This document shows, piece after piece, positions 17,867 through 26,705 of a stretch of 64,000 nt of DNA (position 1 is its first letter; every line of letters starts with the position of its first letter). The stretch spans positions 62,001 through 126,000 of the forward strand of contig JBBDRB010000105.1 in the NCBI GenBank assembly GCA_040905685.1, read 5' to 3'. The notes beneath the pieces are model-generated. The model made no database searches. It was not told the origin of the DNA and saw nothing but the letters and a program-made list of their open reading frames with translations. Both the position numbers and the translations under genes were made by a program. This DNA comes from JBBDMU01 sp040905685. GTDB taxonomy: Bacteria; Bacteroidota; Rhodothermia; Balneolales; Natronogracilivirgulaceae.

Positions 17867-19118
17867 AATTTTTTTGAAATTGATATTCGTGCAGGCGCGT
17901 AATGATCAGCGCCGTTAAAAATGAAAAAATCAGATCAAAAGCAGCCCAGTATACAGGCAGGCTAAACCCGATATCCGCCCGGAAAACGGATACCAGTCCG
18001 ACGGCAAGGATGATGGCCGGTGTCCATCGGATATTGACAAAAAACCTGGTTAACACCCAGCCTGCTGGACTCTGGATTGAGAACTGAAAGGGGAGGGGGG
18101 CAAAATTGGGGGTGGTCAGGATATAGGAGGCCGCGTTCTTGGCCGTGATCATGACGACCAGCCAGGCGGAGATCAGGTTGAGCGAAACGTCAATCCAGAA
18201 CAAATACCACAAAAAAACGATAAGCAACAGCATTATGCGCCCCATGGGAAGGCGCCGGTCAAGCTGACGAAGGCAGGCCCAAACGGCATGTCTCCGGTTA
18301 TGCGGCACCCAGTAGACGGCATCGTAGGCTATGGGCTCGCGTCCCTCGCGGTTGAAGGCTTTGGGATTGCGGAACAATTCATCATAAAAGGCATTCCCCC
18401 TGTAAAAGTATTTGTCGTACACCACACGGAGCCTGCCCAGCTGCAGTCCGGAATAGCTCAGCAGAAGCAAACCCGGCAGGTAGCTTAAGCCGGTAACCTC
18501 GAAGGCGGTCAGGTAAGCCGTCAATACGACGAGGAACATGCCCACGGCCGCTATCATGGAGGTAGCCGTCAGGGAGGGGATCATGCCTGGCGGCACCGAT
18601 GAGGTTTGACCCATTTTCTCCATGGCGCCAACAAATTTCATTCCCCTTTTTCCTTCATGCCATTCCTGGGAAAGCAATCCAATGATCACAAAACGATAAA
18701 AGGCATAAGAGGCCATGGCGCTCACCATGATCAGGCCCTGAACAAACAGCGTGGTTTTTTGCAGGATTGCATCCGGCCAGTTCCCGGGGTCATAAAAAGC
18801 CAGGAGGCCGTAGGTAATGTACAAGATCAGCAGTAAAGGAAACAGTTTCCTTGCCTGATGGAGCATCAGTTTCAGGGGCTCCAGGTTGAGCATCTGGATC
18901 CAGTCCAGATGCTGATCAGGGAACAGCAGGTGGGGCATGATGAAGGCAAAAAAACCGGCCAGGGCAAAACCCCAGAAGCGGGCCGTGACGATGCGCTGGC
19001 CGGGTGAGGCATCACCGGCCAGCAGAATCACGGCGTAGACCAGCATCCCTGCAACCAGGAGGTAAGCGATCCTGGAAAGCAGCGTGGGTTGGGAACGGGA
19101 AATTTGGGTGATCTTCAT
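17859..19118 (-). CDS. Polytopic membrane protein, partner of the ABC ATPase
   Basis: 419 residues with about eight to ten predicted membrane helices, starting with a basic N-terminus and TM1 at about 15-35. There is no FtsX or ABC-2 signature that I can point to with certainty. Large cytoplasmic loops occur near residues 150-165 and 240-270. Eight-base overlap with the ATPase gene makes it the likely permease subunit of an exporter. The pattern resembles ABC-associated membrane proteins of Bacteroidota of unknown substrate. Confidence 0.75.
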   Translation of the reverse strand: MKITQISRSQPTLLSRIAYLLVAGMLVYAVILLAGDASPGQRIVTARFWGFALAGFFAFIMPHLLFPDQHLDWIQMLNLEPLKLMLHQARKLFPLLLILYITYGLLAFYDPGNWPDAILQKTTLFVQGLIMVSAMASYAFYRFVIIGLLSQEWHEGKRGMKFVGAMEKMGQTSSVPPGMIPSLTATSMIAAVGMFLVVLTAYLTAFEVTGLSYLPGLLLLSYSGLQLGRLRVVYDKYFYRGNAFYDELFRNPKAFNREGREPIAYDAVYWVPHNRRHAVWACLRQLDRRLPMGRIMLLLIVFLWYLFWIDVSLNLISAWLVVMITAKNAASYILTTPNFAPLPFQFSIQSPAGWVLTRFFVNIRWTPAIILAVGLVSVFRADIGFSLPVYWAAFDLIFSFLTALIITRLHEYQFQKNYV

Positions 19119-19174
19119 AATTGGATTTTGAGAAAGCTCAAAGTATACTACATTTCCGGCAAAAGTTTATCGCA

Positions 19175-20299
19175 TCAGTCGGATAATGATTTCAGGCCCA
19201 ATGTGCGCAACAATGGATTCGACCTCAACAGGCTTTCCTGAATTCGCATATGTTTGAATTCGTTGCGAAGGGATATGTCGTTTCTGAGACGGCGAAAGCG
19301 GATCATTTTTTCATCGCCGGGCAATCCCAGCAGCAATTTGAATTGACCGTAATACTGCTGAACCGGATGAATGCGATTCAGTATTTCCGTCAGGGAGGAT
19401 GAGTTTCGGAGTCCGGTAACCGCCTCCACGACCGGGGCCTGATCAATGCCCGGATCAGGAAGGTTGAAATGATGATGTAGGGCCCGGGTAACCATATGTG
19501 TGGCTTTAAGCTTGCCCTGCAGTGAATAACCGGCAATATGAGGAGTGCCGATGAATGCGGAATGGGCAACCTCATCATCGAAAACCGGCTCGTTGTTCCA
19601 TACATCCAGAATAAAATCACTGCCGCGGACGGATTTGTTTTCGAGGAGGGCCTGCTCGTTGGCAATGCTGCCCCGGGCGCAATTGATAAACAGCCGGGCC
19701 TGGGATGTTCTTATTTTGTTTTCATCCAGCCAGCCGGCCGTAGCATTCCGGCCGGTGCGGGTTAGGGGCAGGTGAAGGGTTATTACGTCACAGGAAAGGA
19801 TATCCGGGAGAGAGGCGCTGTGAAAGCCACTGTCGCGCTGTTGCCGGGGCGGATCATAAGCCAGGGTTTTAAACCCCGCATGGTCAAGCAAAGCCCCAAC
19901 TTCCGATCCCGCCTTGCCGGCACCGACGATCCCGACCGATAAAGAGCGGAAGGGTTTCTGACGATGCTCACTCCATAAAACGATGGCCGTAGCCACGTAT
20001 TCGGCCACAGCCCGGGCATTGCATCCCGGGGCCGATTCGAAACGGATACCCAGTTTTTGAAGCAAATCCTCATCAACATGGTCGGAACCGGCCGAGGCGG
20101 TGCCGACAAAGGCTAACCGGGGGGCATGGGCTGTCAGGGATTCATCCACCCGGGTTACCGTCCTGACCAGCAAGGCATCGGCCTGGCTAAGGTTTTTTTT
20201 GTCGGGTCCGGTTTCCGGATGAAAGGGTATGCAATTGACCTCCGGATGGAGGTAGTCGGAGAGCTGGTCTATATAACGGTCGGCTAGTACGTTGATCAA
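19175..20299 (-). CDS. pdxB: 4-phosphoerythronate dehydrogenase PdxB
   Basis: Oxidises 4-phospho-D-erythronate in the DXP-dependent pathway to pyridoxal phosphate. It is a 374-residue D-2-hydroxyacid dehydrogenase: substrate loop LLVRTVTRV, the segment FVGTASAGSDHVD typical of PdxB, NAD motif GIVGAGKAGSEVG, catalytic Arg in NCARGSI, Glu in DVWNNEP, and His in TPHIAGYS. A PdxB-specific C-terminal dimerisation part follows. It is preceded by a hypothetical gene 30 bases upstream, probably in the same transcript. Confidence 0.93.
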   Translation of the reverse strand: MINVLADRYIDQLSDYLHPEVNCIPFHPETGPDKKNLSQADALLVRTVTRVDESLTAHAPRLAFVGTASAGSDHVDEDLLQKLGIRFESAPGCNARAVAEYVATAIVLWSEHRQKPFRSLSVGIVGAGKAGSEVGALLDHAGFKTLAYDPPRQQRDSGFHSASLPDILSCDVITLHLPLTRTGRNATAGWLDENKIRTSQARLFINCARGSIANEQALLENKSVRGSDFILDVWNNEPVFDDEVAHSAFIGTPHIAGYSLQGKLKATHMVTRALHHHFNLPDPGIDQAPVVEAVTGLRNSSSLTEILNRIHPVQQYYGQFKLLLGLPGDEKMIRFRRLRNDISLRNEFKHMRIQESLLRSNPLLRTLGLKSLSD

Positions 20300-20328
20300 A
20301 ATGGTGCAGCGCTATGGATATGGATGTC

Positions 20329-20844
20329 TTATTTTCGGATTCGGCGCAGGCTGGAAGGCGTATCAAGTATTTCCCTGAGGATGAAAGCATTTCGCAGGGC
20401 CTGCGGGTCATGCAATTCCCGGGAATAGTCTTTAAGGGAACTTTCGGTGGTAATCACTTCCGGAGCTTCATCCAGTGATTTGTAGATGGGGTTTTCGGTA
20501 TTCATCAGATCACTGGAGGCATCAACACTGCCGATTGGCGCTTCGGGCGAACTGCTTTTGGAACCGGCTTCCGAACCGGTGGGCTTATCCAGGGGCCGGG
20601 CTGGCGATTCCGGCTCCCGTTCAGGCTCCCGGGAGCCTCGCGATGGTTGTCCGCTGAAAAGGTCTTCCAGTTCGCCCAGAGCTTCATCCCATGAACCGGG
20701 TGACGGATCCCTGCCGGTTTGGTTATCCCGTTCTCCGGGTTGTTGGCCCGGTGGCGGCTCACCCTGTTGTTTGATCCCGTCTATAATGCGTTTTATAAAG
20801 GGAAAAACAATAAATAATATGATCAGAATTTCAAATATACTCAT
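20329..20844 (-). CDS. Hypothetical protein with N-terminal membrane helix and disordered middle
   Basis: 171 residues. A hydrophobic helix lies at about residues 3-17 (FEILIILFIVFPFI). The middle of about 90 residues is rich in P, G, E, S and R and probably disordered. The C-terminal 40 residues (around HDPQALRNAFILREIL) look like a conserved amphipathic helix ending in a basic tail. The C-terminal part probably sits at the inner membrane. It precedes pdxB by 30 bases. No known domain is recognised. Confidence 0.75.
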   Translation of the reverse strand: MSIFEILIILFIVFPFIKRIIDGIKQQGEPPPGQQPGERDNQTGRDPSPGSWDEALGELEDLFSGQPSRGSREPEREPESPARPLDKPTGSEAGSKSSSPEAPIGSVDASSDLMNTENPIYKSLDEAPEVITTESSLKDYSRELHDPQALRNAFILREILDTPSSLRRIRK

Positions 20845-21083
20845 GGTTCAAGTTTAGAGTATATTATCCACAAAAACAATGCAGGATGGGAATTGGGCTG
20901 CCGGACTACTACATGGCGGGGGGATTTGGTATGGCGGTTGTTGAAACAATAGCCGTCTGTTTTTCGAATACACCGGATATAACCAATATAAATGTTAACA
21001 CGTTCCAATGCGGAAAGTTAAATGGTTACCTGTACCTTTTATATATTATGAAAGGCTTCAATTATAACTTATAGGGTAAGATT

Positions 21084-21839
21084 ATGTTTAAACGATTAGC
21101 AAGAGCAATAAAATCACTGTTTGGTGGATTGATCGGCAGCATTGAAGACCCCAGACTCATACTGGAACAAAACATCAGGGAGCTAAATGATCAGGTCCCG
21201 GTAATGAACGAAAATATTGCCACGGTAAAAGCCAATGTAATGATGCTTCAAAAGGAAGTGGATCGCTACGATAAAGTCGTTGCCGACCTGTCCTACAAAA
21301 TTAAATCAGCAATTAATGCCGAACGGGATGACATTGCCGAAAACTATGCACTGCAGCTTCAGCGCGCTGAGGAAGCATCACAGTCATCCCGGGAGCAATT
21401 AAAATTTTCACACGATGCATACGGCAAGGCCCTGCAGGTGAAAAAAACGTTTATGAGGGAAAAAGACCGGAAGATCCAGGAAGCCCGTGAAGCCCTGCGA
21501 GCCAGTGAGCGAACGGCCTGGCAAGCCAAAATAGCGGACACCCTTGAACAGTTTGAGATTGGTGGAATAGATTCCACCCATGATGAAATGATCACAAAGA
21601 TAAATCAGGAAGCCGCCAAAAATGAAGCCAGAATGGAAATGGCGCTCGACAGCGTGGATTCCAAAGCCATGGAGATTGAATACGATGCACAGAAGCTGAA
21701 AGCTTCGGAATTGGTTAAGCAATTTAAAGAGAACATGAACAAGGAGAAGCCCGCTACCGGCGTTAGCTCTGAAAAATCCAAAGACCAGGAAAGCAGCGAA
21801 GGAGCCAAAACCATCGGTCGGAAAAAAACAAAATCATGA
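21084..21839 (+). CDS. pspA: PspA/IM30 (Vipp1) family membrane-stress protein
   Basis: 251 residues, nearly all helical and coiled coil, as in the PspA/Vipp1 family (bacterial members of the ESCRT-III superfamily) that polymerise on the inner membrane to protect it. The N-terminal amphipathic helix LARAIKSLFGG and the signature EDPRLILEQNIREL are typical. A final 30 residues rich in charged amino acids is an extra tail. It is the first gene of a four-gene operon: it overlaps the next gene by 4 bases (ATGA). No PspF or PspBC homologue is nearby. Confidence 0.9.
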   Translation: MFKRLARAIKSLFGGLIGSIEDPRLILEQNIRELNDQVPVMNENIATVKANVMMLQKEVDRYDKVVADLSYKIKSAINAERDDIAENYALQLQRAEEASQSSREQLKFSHDAYGKALQVKKTFMREKDRKIQEAREALRASERTAWQAKIADTLEQFEIGGIDSTHDEMITKINQEAAKNEARMEMALDSVDSKAMEIEYDAQKLKASELVKQFKENMNKEKPATGVSSEKSKDQESSEGAKTIGRKKTKS

Positions 21840-22660
21840 GCAACAAACCCATAAACTTTACCCGGGAAGCCTTTTTTCATCCCGGGAACCTGGGATTTTT
21901 ATTTTGCGCCATGCTGGCCGGCATCGTGGTGAACGACGGGCTGCTGTCGGATTTGGTCCTGCCGGTTGCAATCGGGCTGGAACTTCTTTTTCTTGGTATT
22001 GTGCCGCGAGGCGAGAAATACCGGAAGTCAGTCAGGCTAAGGAAAATGCGTGAACGGAACAGGGCTTATGGTGAACAGGAGTTATTTGATCGCCTTGATC
22101 AGCGCGGTCAGAAACGGTTTCTGGTCCTAAAGCACATAAGCGGACTGATCAAGGAAAACTTCGATAAGATGTCATATACTACCCAGGGCATGCTGGAAAG
22201 CATACATGCAAAGATCGAGGGACTGCTGAGCAACTATATACTTAACCTTGATATGCTTCAGCGCTATCATCGCTACCTGACCTCTTCGTCTCCCAAAAAG
22301 CTTAAAGAGGAAATCGACTCTTTTACCCGCGAGGTAGAGGCAACCGAATCAGAGAAACTGAAGGAGATAAAGGTCCGCCGTCTCACCATCATGCATAAGA
22401 GGCTGGAAAAGATCGATGCGGCCCGGGAAAAATATTCCATTTGTAAATCTCAGCTGGAGACTATTGAGGACACAATCCGTTATATTTATGAAAAATCCAT
22501 GACCATGACCAATCCGGAAGAAATCGGTTTTCAACTGGACAATCTGATCAGCGAACTTGAAGAGACGGCAACGATGATGGAAGATATCGAAGATGAAATG
22601 CCACCGGCGTTTACGCTGCTCCAAAAGTCCGACCCCCTCCAATCAACAACTAAACTTTGA
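21836..22660 (+). CDS. Hypothetical two-TM coiled-coil protein in the pspA operon
   Basis: 274 residues. Two close hydrophobic helices at about 18-33 and 38-56 form a hairpin, followed by about 200 residues of charged helical, coiled-coil-like sequence that should be cytoplasmic. No enzyme motif is visible. It overlaps pspA and the CNNM gene by 4 bases on each side, so it is produced with them. A plausible role is a membrane anchor or recruitment platform for the PspA polymer, by analogy with PspB/PspC; this is inference. Confidence 0.8.
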   Translation: MSNKPINFTREAFFHPGNLGFLFCAMLAGIVVNDGLLSDLVLPVAIGLELLFLGIVPRGEKYRKSVRLRKMRERNRAYGEQELFDRLDQRGQKRFLVLKHISGLIKENFDKMSYTTQGMLESIHAKIEGLLSNYILNLDMLQRYHRYLTSSSPKKLKEEIDSFTREVEATESEKLKEIKVRRLTIMHKRLEKIDAAREKYSICKSQLETIEDTIRYIYEKSMTMTNPEEIGFQLDNLISELEETATMMEDIEDEMPPAFTLLQKSDPLQSTTKL

Positions 22661-23937
22661 CTGAACTACTTATAATTCTGCTTGTCATTGCGATAAGTGC
22701 CTTTTTTTCCGGATCTGAAATTGGGTTTGTTTCCGCTAACCGGCTGAAGCTTGAAATCAAGGCCCGGAAGAAGACCCTGAGCGGCCGTTATCTTAATTAT
22801 TTTGTGAGAAATCCGGAGACTTATCTATCGACGACCCTGATCGGCAATAATATTGCTAATGTGGTGTATGCAACGCTAATGGCCCTTTTTCTGGTGTCTC
22901 CGGTAACGGCCTACTATCTTGACCTGTTCGGTAACGAACCGTCGGAAGTGACCGTTCTGCTTATTCAGACGATCATCGCCTCCCTGATTATTATGATGCT
23001 GGGTGAGGTGATGCCCAAAGCGATCTTCCGCATTCATTCGGATTTCCTGATCTCTATTCTGGCCGTTCCACTGAAGTTCTTCAACTGGTTGTTTACCCCT
23101 TTCATATACATATCCAATAAAGCGGCAAGACTGCTGATATCGCTGTTCCAGCCCGATTCCGATTATGCCGACCGGGTTTTCCGGAGGCAGGATATGGAAA
23201 TGCTATTGCAGGAAATCGGCGATGATGAAGGGTCTGATATGGACCGTGATGATTCCGAGATCCTCTCCAACGTATTGGAATTATCCAATAAGCGTGTCCG
23301 GGAGTCGATGATCCCGCGTACCGATATCGTAGCCGTCAATAAGAACGCCTCCCTCAAGGAGGTAACCAATACGTTTGTCTCCTCCGGGGTTTCCAGGCTC
23401 CCGGTCTATGATGAGAACATCGATGATATTATCGGCGTCGTGTTTGCCTATGATCTGTTCAAGAAACCCAAAAACCTGAATGAAATTATCCGGCCGGTCA
23501 AGCTCATCCCCTCCAGTCAGAAATCCAAGGATTTACTGTCGGAATTTCAGAAGCTGAACATATCGCTGGCCATTGTAATTGATGAATACGGAGGAACGGC
23601 CGGTCTGGTCACCATTGAGGATTTGCTGGAGGAAGTGGTCGGTGATATTCAGGATGAGTATGATATCGAGGGCACGGTGATGAAAAAAATCGCGCCCTAT
23701 ACCTATATTATCAGTGGCAATACGCATATCGATGAGTTAACCGAGAGATTTCCGGAAATAGACCTTCAACGAAAAAGCAATGGCTATGAAACGGTAGCCG
23801 GCTATATCATCAGCGCTACCGGACGCATTCCACAGGTTAATGAAGAGATCGTGCTGGACAGGCATAAATTTATCATCAGCAAAGCAACGCATTCCCGCAT
23901 CGAAAGCATTAAGCTGACGATAATCGGAGACCATTAG
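22657..23937 (+). CDS. CNNM/CorC-type transporter-associated protein (DUF21-CBS-CorC_HlyC)
   Basis: A 426-residue membrane protein. The DUF21/CNNM domain (residues 1 to about 180, four helices) has the signature FFSGSEIGF and LIGNNIANV. A CBS pair follows (about 205-330), with the family motifs ESMIPRTDI and IVIDEYGGTAGLVTIEDLLEE. The C-terminal CorC_HlyC domain covers about 345-425. Family members are linked to Mg2+ or other cation efflux. The TTG start at 22657 overlaps the preceding TGA, so the gene is translationally coupled. Its place in a PspA operon suggests an envelope or ion-stress role. Confidence 0.9.
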   Translation: MTELLIILLVIAISAFFSGSEIGFVSANRLKLEIKARKKTLSGRYLNYFVRNPETYLSTTLIGNNIANVVYATLMALFLVSPVTAYYLDLFGNEPSEVTVLLIQTIIASLIIMMLGEVMPKAIFRIHSDFLISILAVPLKFFNWLFTPFIYISNKAARLLISLFQPDSDYADRVFRRQDMEMLLQEIGDDEGSDMDRDDSEILSNVLELSNKRVRESMIPRTDIVAVNKNASLKEVTNTFVSSGVSRLPVYDENIDDIIGVVFAYDLFKKPKNLNEIIRPVKLIPSSQKSKDLLSEFQKLNISLAIVIDEYGGTAGLVTIEDLLEEVVGDIQDEYDIEGTVMKKIAPYTYIISGNTHIDELTERFPEIDLQRKSNGYETVAGYIISATGRIPQVNEEIVLDRHKFIISKATHSRIESIKLTIIGDH

Positions 23938-23956
23938 AGCATATAACCCTTTACGA

Positions 23957-25651
23957 GTGAGTGCATTTAAATTATATCCGCCCTGGGCCGGCGAACTGGC
24001 CAGGAAGTATCTGGGAAAGACGCTGAATCAGTTTATCCTGCACGGAAACATCAGGGATAAAGTTATGATGGGGGGATTGAAAAATCCGGTGTTCATCAGC
24101 CTCAAAGATTTCCTGTCGCACGAGCTGTTTGCTTCCCGTGATATGGTACTGTTCTACGACCGTTCAAGCGGTATTCATTTCCGGGATGAAAGAAGTCTTG
24201 CCGAATTCAGGAAAATAGCCCCGTCCCGGTGGCCAGCCGATCCGGGCCGGGTCTTTCCACTACTGGAAGAGTTTTTCCGGTCAAGGGTAGCGGAACACAA
24301 AAGCATAGCCTGTATCGTTGATTTTGCCGAGACCATCGTACCGATCGGGGAGACGGGATCGGCCGGGACCGAAGACCGCAATGCGCTGGTTTTCCTTCAG
24401 AAATGGTCGCATGACCCCCTTTTGCTGTCTGCTGATTTTACTCTTGTTCTGCTTTCCCAAAACCTGTCGGACCTCAACCGGAATTTGGTCCAGAGTCCGC
24501 ATAATGCGGCTATTGAAATCGGTTTGCCCGGGGAGAAGGAACGGAAGGCTTATATAGGCTCTTTCTGCAGCAAGGAAGAGTTCCGGCTCATATCATCGGT
24601 TCCGGCTGACACGTTGGGACGACAATCGGCCGGTCTGAACCTGATCAATATCCAGGGTCTGTTGTCCGGGGCGAGGGAGAATAAAAAAAAACTCACCTAC
24701 AGCTCACTTACCGGTAACAAAAAAGAACTGATAGAAGCGGAGGCCTATGATCTGCTGGAATTTGTAGATACCCGCCGGAAGCTGGATGACGTTGCCGGTC
24801 ACCGTCACGTCCGGGAGCATCTGCGCATGGCGGTAAAAGCGATTAAAAATAACCGTCCTGAAGTTATGCCCATGGGTTACCTTGTTTGCGGACCGGTCGG
24901 GACCGGCAAAACCTATCTGGTAACCTGCTTTGCCGGCGAAGTAGGCATCCCTATGGTAAAGCTTAAAAATTTCAGGAGCCAGTGGCAGGGCGTTACCGAG
25001 GGCAACCTGGAAAAGATACTGTCCCTGATCCAGGCCATGGCGCCCGTGGCCGTGATGATCGATGAAGCCGATGCCTATTTGGGGAAACGGGAAAGCAGTG
25101 GTGACAGCGGGGTTTCCTCCCGGGTATTTTCACAAATAGCTCAATTTATGAGCAATACCGAAAACCGGGGCAAAATTGTATGGTTCCTTATGACGGCCCG
25201 GCCCGATCTTATGCCGGTCGATCTCAAGCGGCAGGGCAGGGCCGAAGAGCATCTGGCGTTATTTCCTCCGTCCAGCCAGGAAGAACGGGAAGAGCTGTAC
25301 CGGGTGATGGTTCAAAAAACGGGCATCCGGTTGACAGATGACCAAATTCCGGAGGCCATCCGCCAGGGGACTCAATCCTTTTCCGGAGCAGACATGGAAG
25401 CGGCGCTGACCCGTGCCATGTTCCAGGCTTCCACAGAGGGAAAACGTAGTGTAAGCAAAACGATACTGGAAGAAGCTTTTCTGGATTTCATTCCGCCATC
25501 GTATCCTGACGAAATTGAGCTGCAAACACTGGCTGCCATTATAGAATGCACCTCCCATTCACTGTTACCGCCCGGTTACCGTCATGCAGACCGGAGTAAA
25601 CTGGCTCTGAGGCTGGAGGAACTAAAAAGGAAAACATCTCTAAGTAATTGA
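23957..25651 (+). CDS. Two-module AAA ATPase (Ycf46/Cdc48-like), last gene of the pspA operon
   Basis: 564 residues from a GTG start. The N-terminal 240 residues resemble a degenerate P-loop domain: an acidic Walker B-like strand (SIACIVDFAE) is present but no Walker A. Residues about 280-530 form a classical AAA module: Walker A CGPVGTGKTYL, Walker B VAVMIDEAD, sensor and arginine-finger region ARPDLMPVDLKRQGR, and a C-terminal helical lid. This architecture is like Ycf46/Cdc48-class AAA proteins. It lies 19 bases after the CNNM gene. As Vps4, an AAA protein, remodels ESCRT-III in eukaryotes, a role in PspA remodelling is possible but unproven. Confidence 0.85.
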   Translation: MSAFKLYPPWAGELARKYLGKTLNQFILHGNIRDKVMMGGLKNPVFISLKDFLSHELFASRDMVLFYDRSSGIHFRDERSLAEFRKIAPSRWPADPGRVFPLLEEFFRSRVAEHKSIACIVDFAETIVPIGETGSAGTEDRNALVFLQKWSHDPLLLSADFTLVLLSQNLSDLNRNLVQSPHNAAIEIGLPGEKERKAYIGSFCSKEEFRLISSVPADTLGRQSAGLNLINIQGLLSGARENKKKLTYSSLTGNKKELIEAEAYDLLEFVDTRRKLDDVAGHRHVREHLRMAVKAIKNNRPEVMPMGYLVCGPVGTGKTYLVTCFAGEVGIPMVKLKNFRSQWQGVTEGNLEKILSLIQAMAPVAVMIDEADAYLGKRESSGDSGVSSRVFSQIAQFMSNTENRGKIVWFLMTARPDLMPVDLKRQGRAEEHLALFPPSSQEEREELYRVMVQKTGIRLTDDQIPEAIRQGTQSFSGADMEAALTRAMFQASTEGKRSVSKTILEEAFLDFIPPSYPDEIELQTLAAIIECTSHSLLPPGYRHADRSKLALRLEELKRKTSLSN

Positions 25652-25745
25652 TTATCCATAATTAGTGAAGTTTAATATGCGATTTTGTGAAATATTCTGT
25701 TTTAAGGATATGAACATTCGACTACTAATTTAATCAAAAAACATT

Positions 25746-26222
25746 ATGCGCTATTTAAATTCATTTATTGGTTTCCTGCTCATGTCTTTGCTTGTTGTAG
25801 CATGCGGCGAACGACAAGACACCGATCAGGAGAGATTCGGGGAAGATGGTACAACTCCCACAGATGAACCCACCCAGACTCAACCTCCATCCGGGGCCGA
25901 ACAGGACGAGACGATGACCGATCAGGGTGATCAGCCGCAACAGGAGTTTGTGGAGCAGATGGAACTCAGGCTGGACCAGGCCGAACAGGAGCTCGATCAG
26001 GTCCGGCAGGACGAAGAAGGGTTGGGTGAACAGCAGGATCAGGAAACCCAGATGCAGTACGATCAGATTGAGGAAAGGATCAATGAAGCACGGGATCAGA
26101 TATCTGAACTGGAAGATGCCGGATCCGAAAACTGGGAACAGATGTCTCAGCAGGTTATGAATGAAGTAAATTCCATCGAAGAAGATATCCAGTCTCTAAG
26201 CGGTTCATCCGCCGGAGCCTGA
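25746..26222 (+). CDS. Acidic coiled-coil lipoprotein
   Basis: 158 residues. The signal peptide ends in the lipobox LVVAC (C about 20). The mature part starts with a disordered stretch rich in D, E, T, P and Q, followed by about 80 residues of strongly acidic, glutamine-rich coiled coil. It has no enzyme motif. It is anchored by lipid in the envelope. It lies 95 bases after the AAA gene and may belong to the same stress regulon, though it can have its own promoter. Confidence 0.8.
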   Translation: MRYLNSFIGFLLMSLLVVACGERQDTDQERFGEDGTTPTDEPTQTQPPSGAEQDETMTDQGDQPQQEFVEQMELRLDQAEQELDQVRQDEEGLGEQQDQETQMQYDQIEERINEARDQISELEDAGSENWEQMSQQVMNEVNSIEEDIQSLSGSSAGA

Positions 26223-26234
26223 GATTGACCCGGT

Positions 26235-26308
26235 AAAAAAAGGGCCACGGTACGGACTATTTGTGAATTGCAGAGCCTGTTAACGTCAATACTACAGACC
26301 GTGGCCCT
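26235..26308 (-). terminator. Rho-independent terminator of yjbQ, 5' arm inside the coding sequence
   Basis: An 11-bp perfect GC-rich inverted repeat (26241-26251 and 26298-26308) is followed on the minus strand by seven U residues (26235-26241). The 46-nt loop is long and contains the stop codon, so the upstream arm is within the last codons of yjbQ. Confidence 0.55.
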
Positions 26309-26700
26309 CCATTATTTCTATGCTCACACAGATAAATGCCTTGCCAGGTTCCCAGGTAAAAACGCCCCTCTCTGACCGGTATCGTAAGCGAAGAGCCAAG
26401 CAAGGCACTTTTTATGTGGGAAGTCATATCATCGGTACCTTCCAGGGTGTGACGGTAGAGGGTGGGGTCTTCAGGGACCAGATTGTTAAAAAAGGTATTG
26501 AAATCAGCTCTCACATCCGGATCCGCATTTTCATTCAGGGATAATGAAGCACTCGTATGCAGTATATGCAGGTGAGCGAGACCGGCCTTCATTTCCTTTA
26601 TCCGTTCCAGTTTTGACAGTATTTCATCCGTAATAAGATGAAACCCCCGTTCTTTTGCTCCCAGGGTAATGTCTTGCTGATGAAATATCATGGCATCCAA
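26257..26700 (-). CDS. yjbQ: YjbQ/UPF0047 family protein (secondary thiamine-phosphate synthase type)
   Basis: 147 residues, the usual length of this small trimeric family. Family motifs are visible: HTSASLSLNENADPDVRADF carries the histidine and acidic residues, and YLGTWQGIYLCEHRN is near the C-terminus. Members show weak thiamine-phosphate synthase activity, but the true role is unknown. The SDR gene lies 5 bases upstream on the same strand, so they are likely co-transcribed. Confidence 0.92.
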   Translation of the reverse strand: MDAMIFHQQDITLGAKERGFHLITDEILSKLERIKEMKAGLAHLHILHTSASLSLNENADPDVRADFNTFFNNLVPEDPTLYRHTLEGTDDMTSHIKSALLGSSLTIPVREGRFYLGTWQGIYLCEHRNNGGPRSVVLTLTGSAIHK

Positions 26701-26705
26701 AATAA

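Noticed and set aside
20886..21074. 62-residue plus-strand frame before pspA
   Set aside because: No family pattern or convincing ribosome site. The stretch fits an ordinary intergenic region before pspA.
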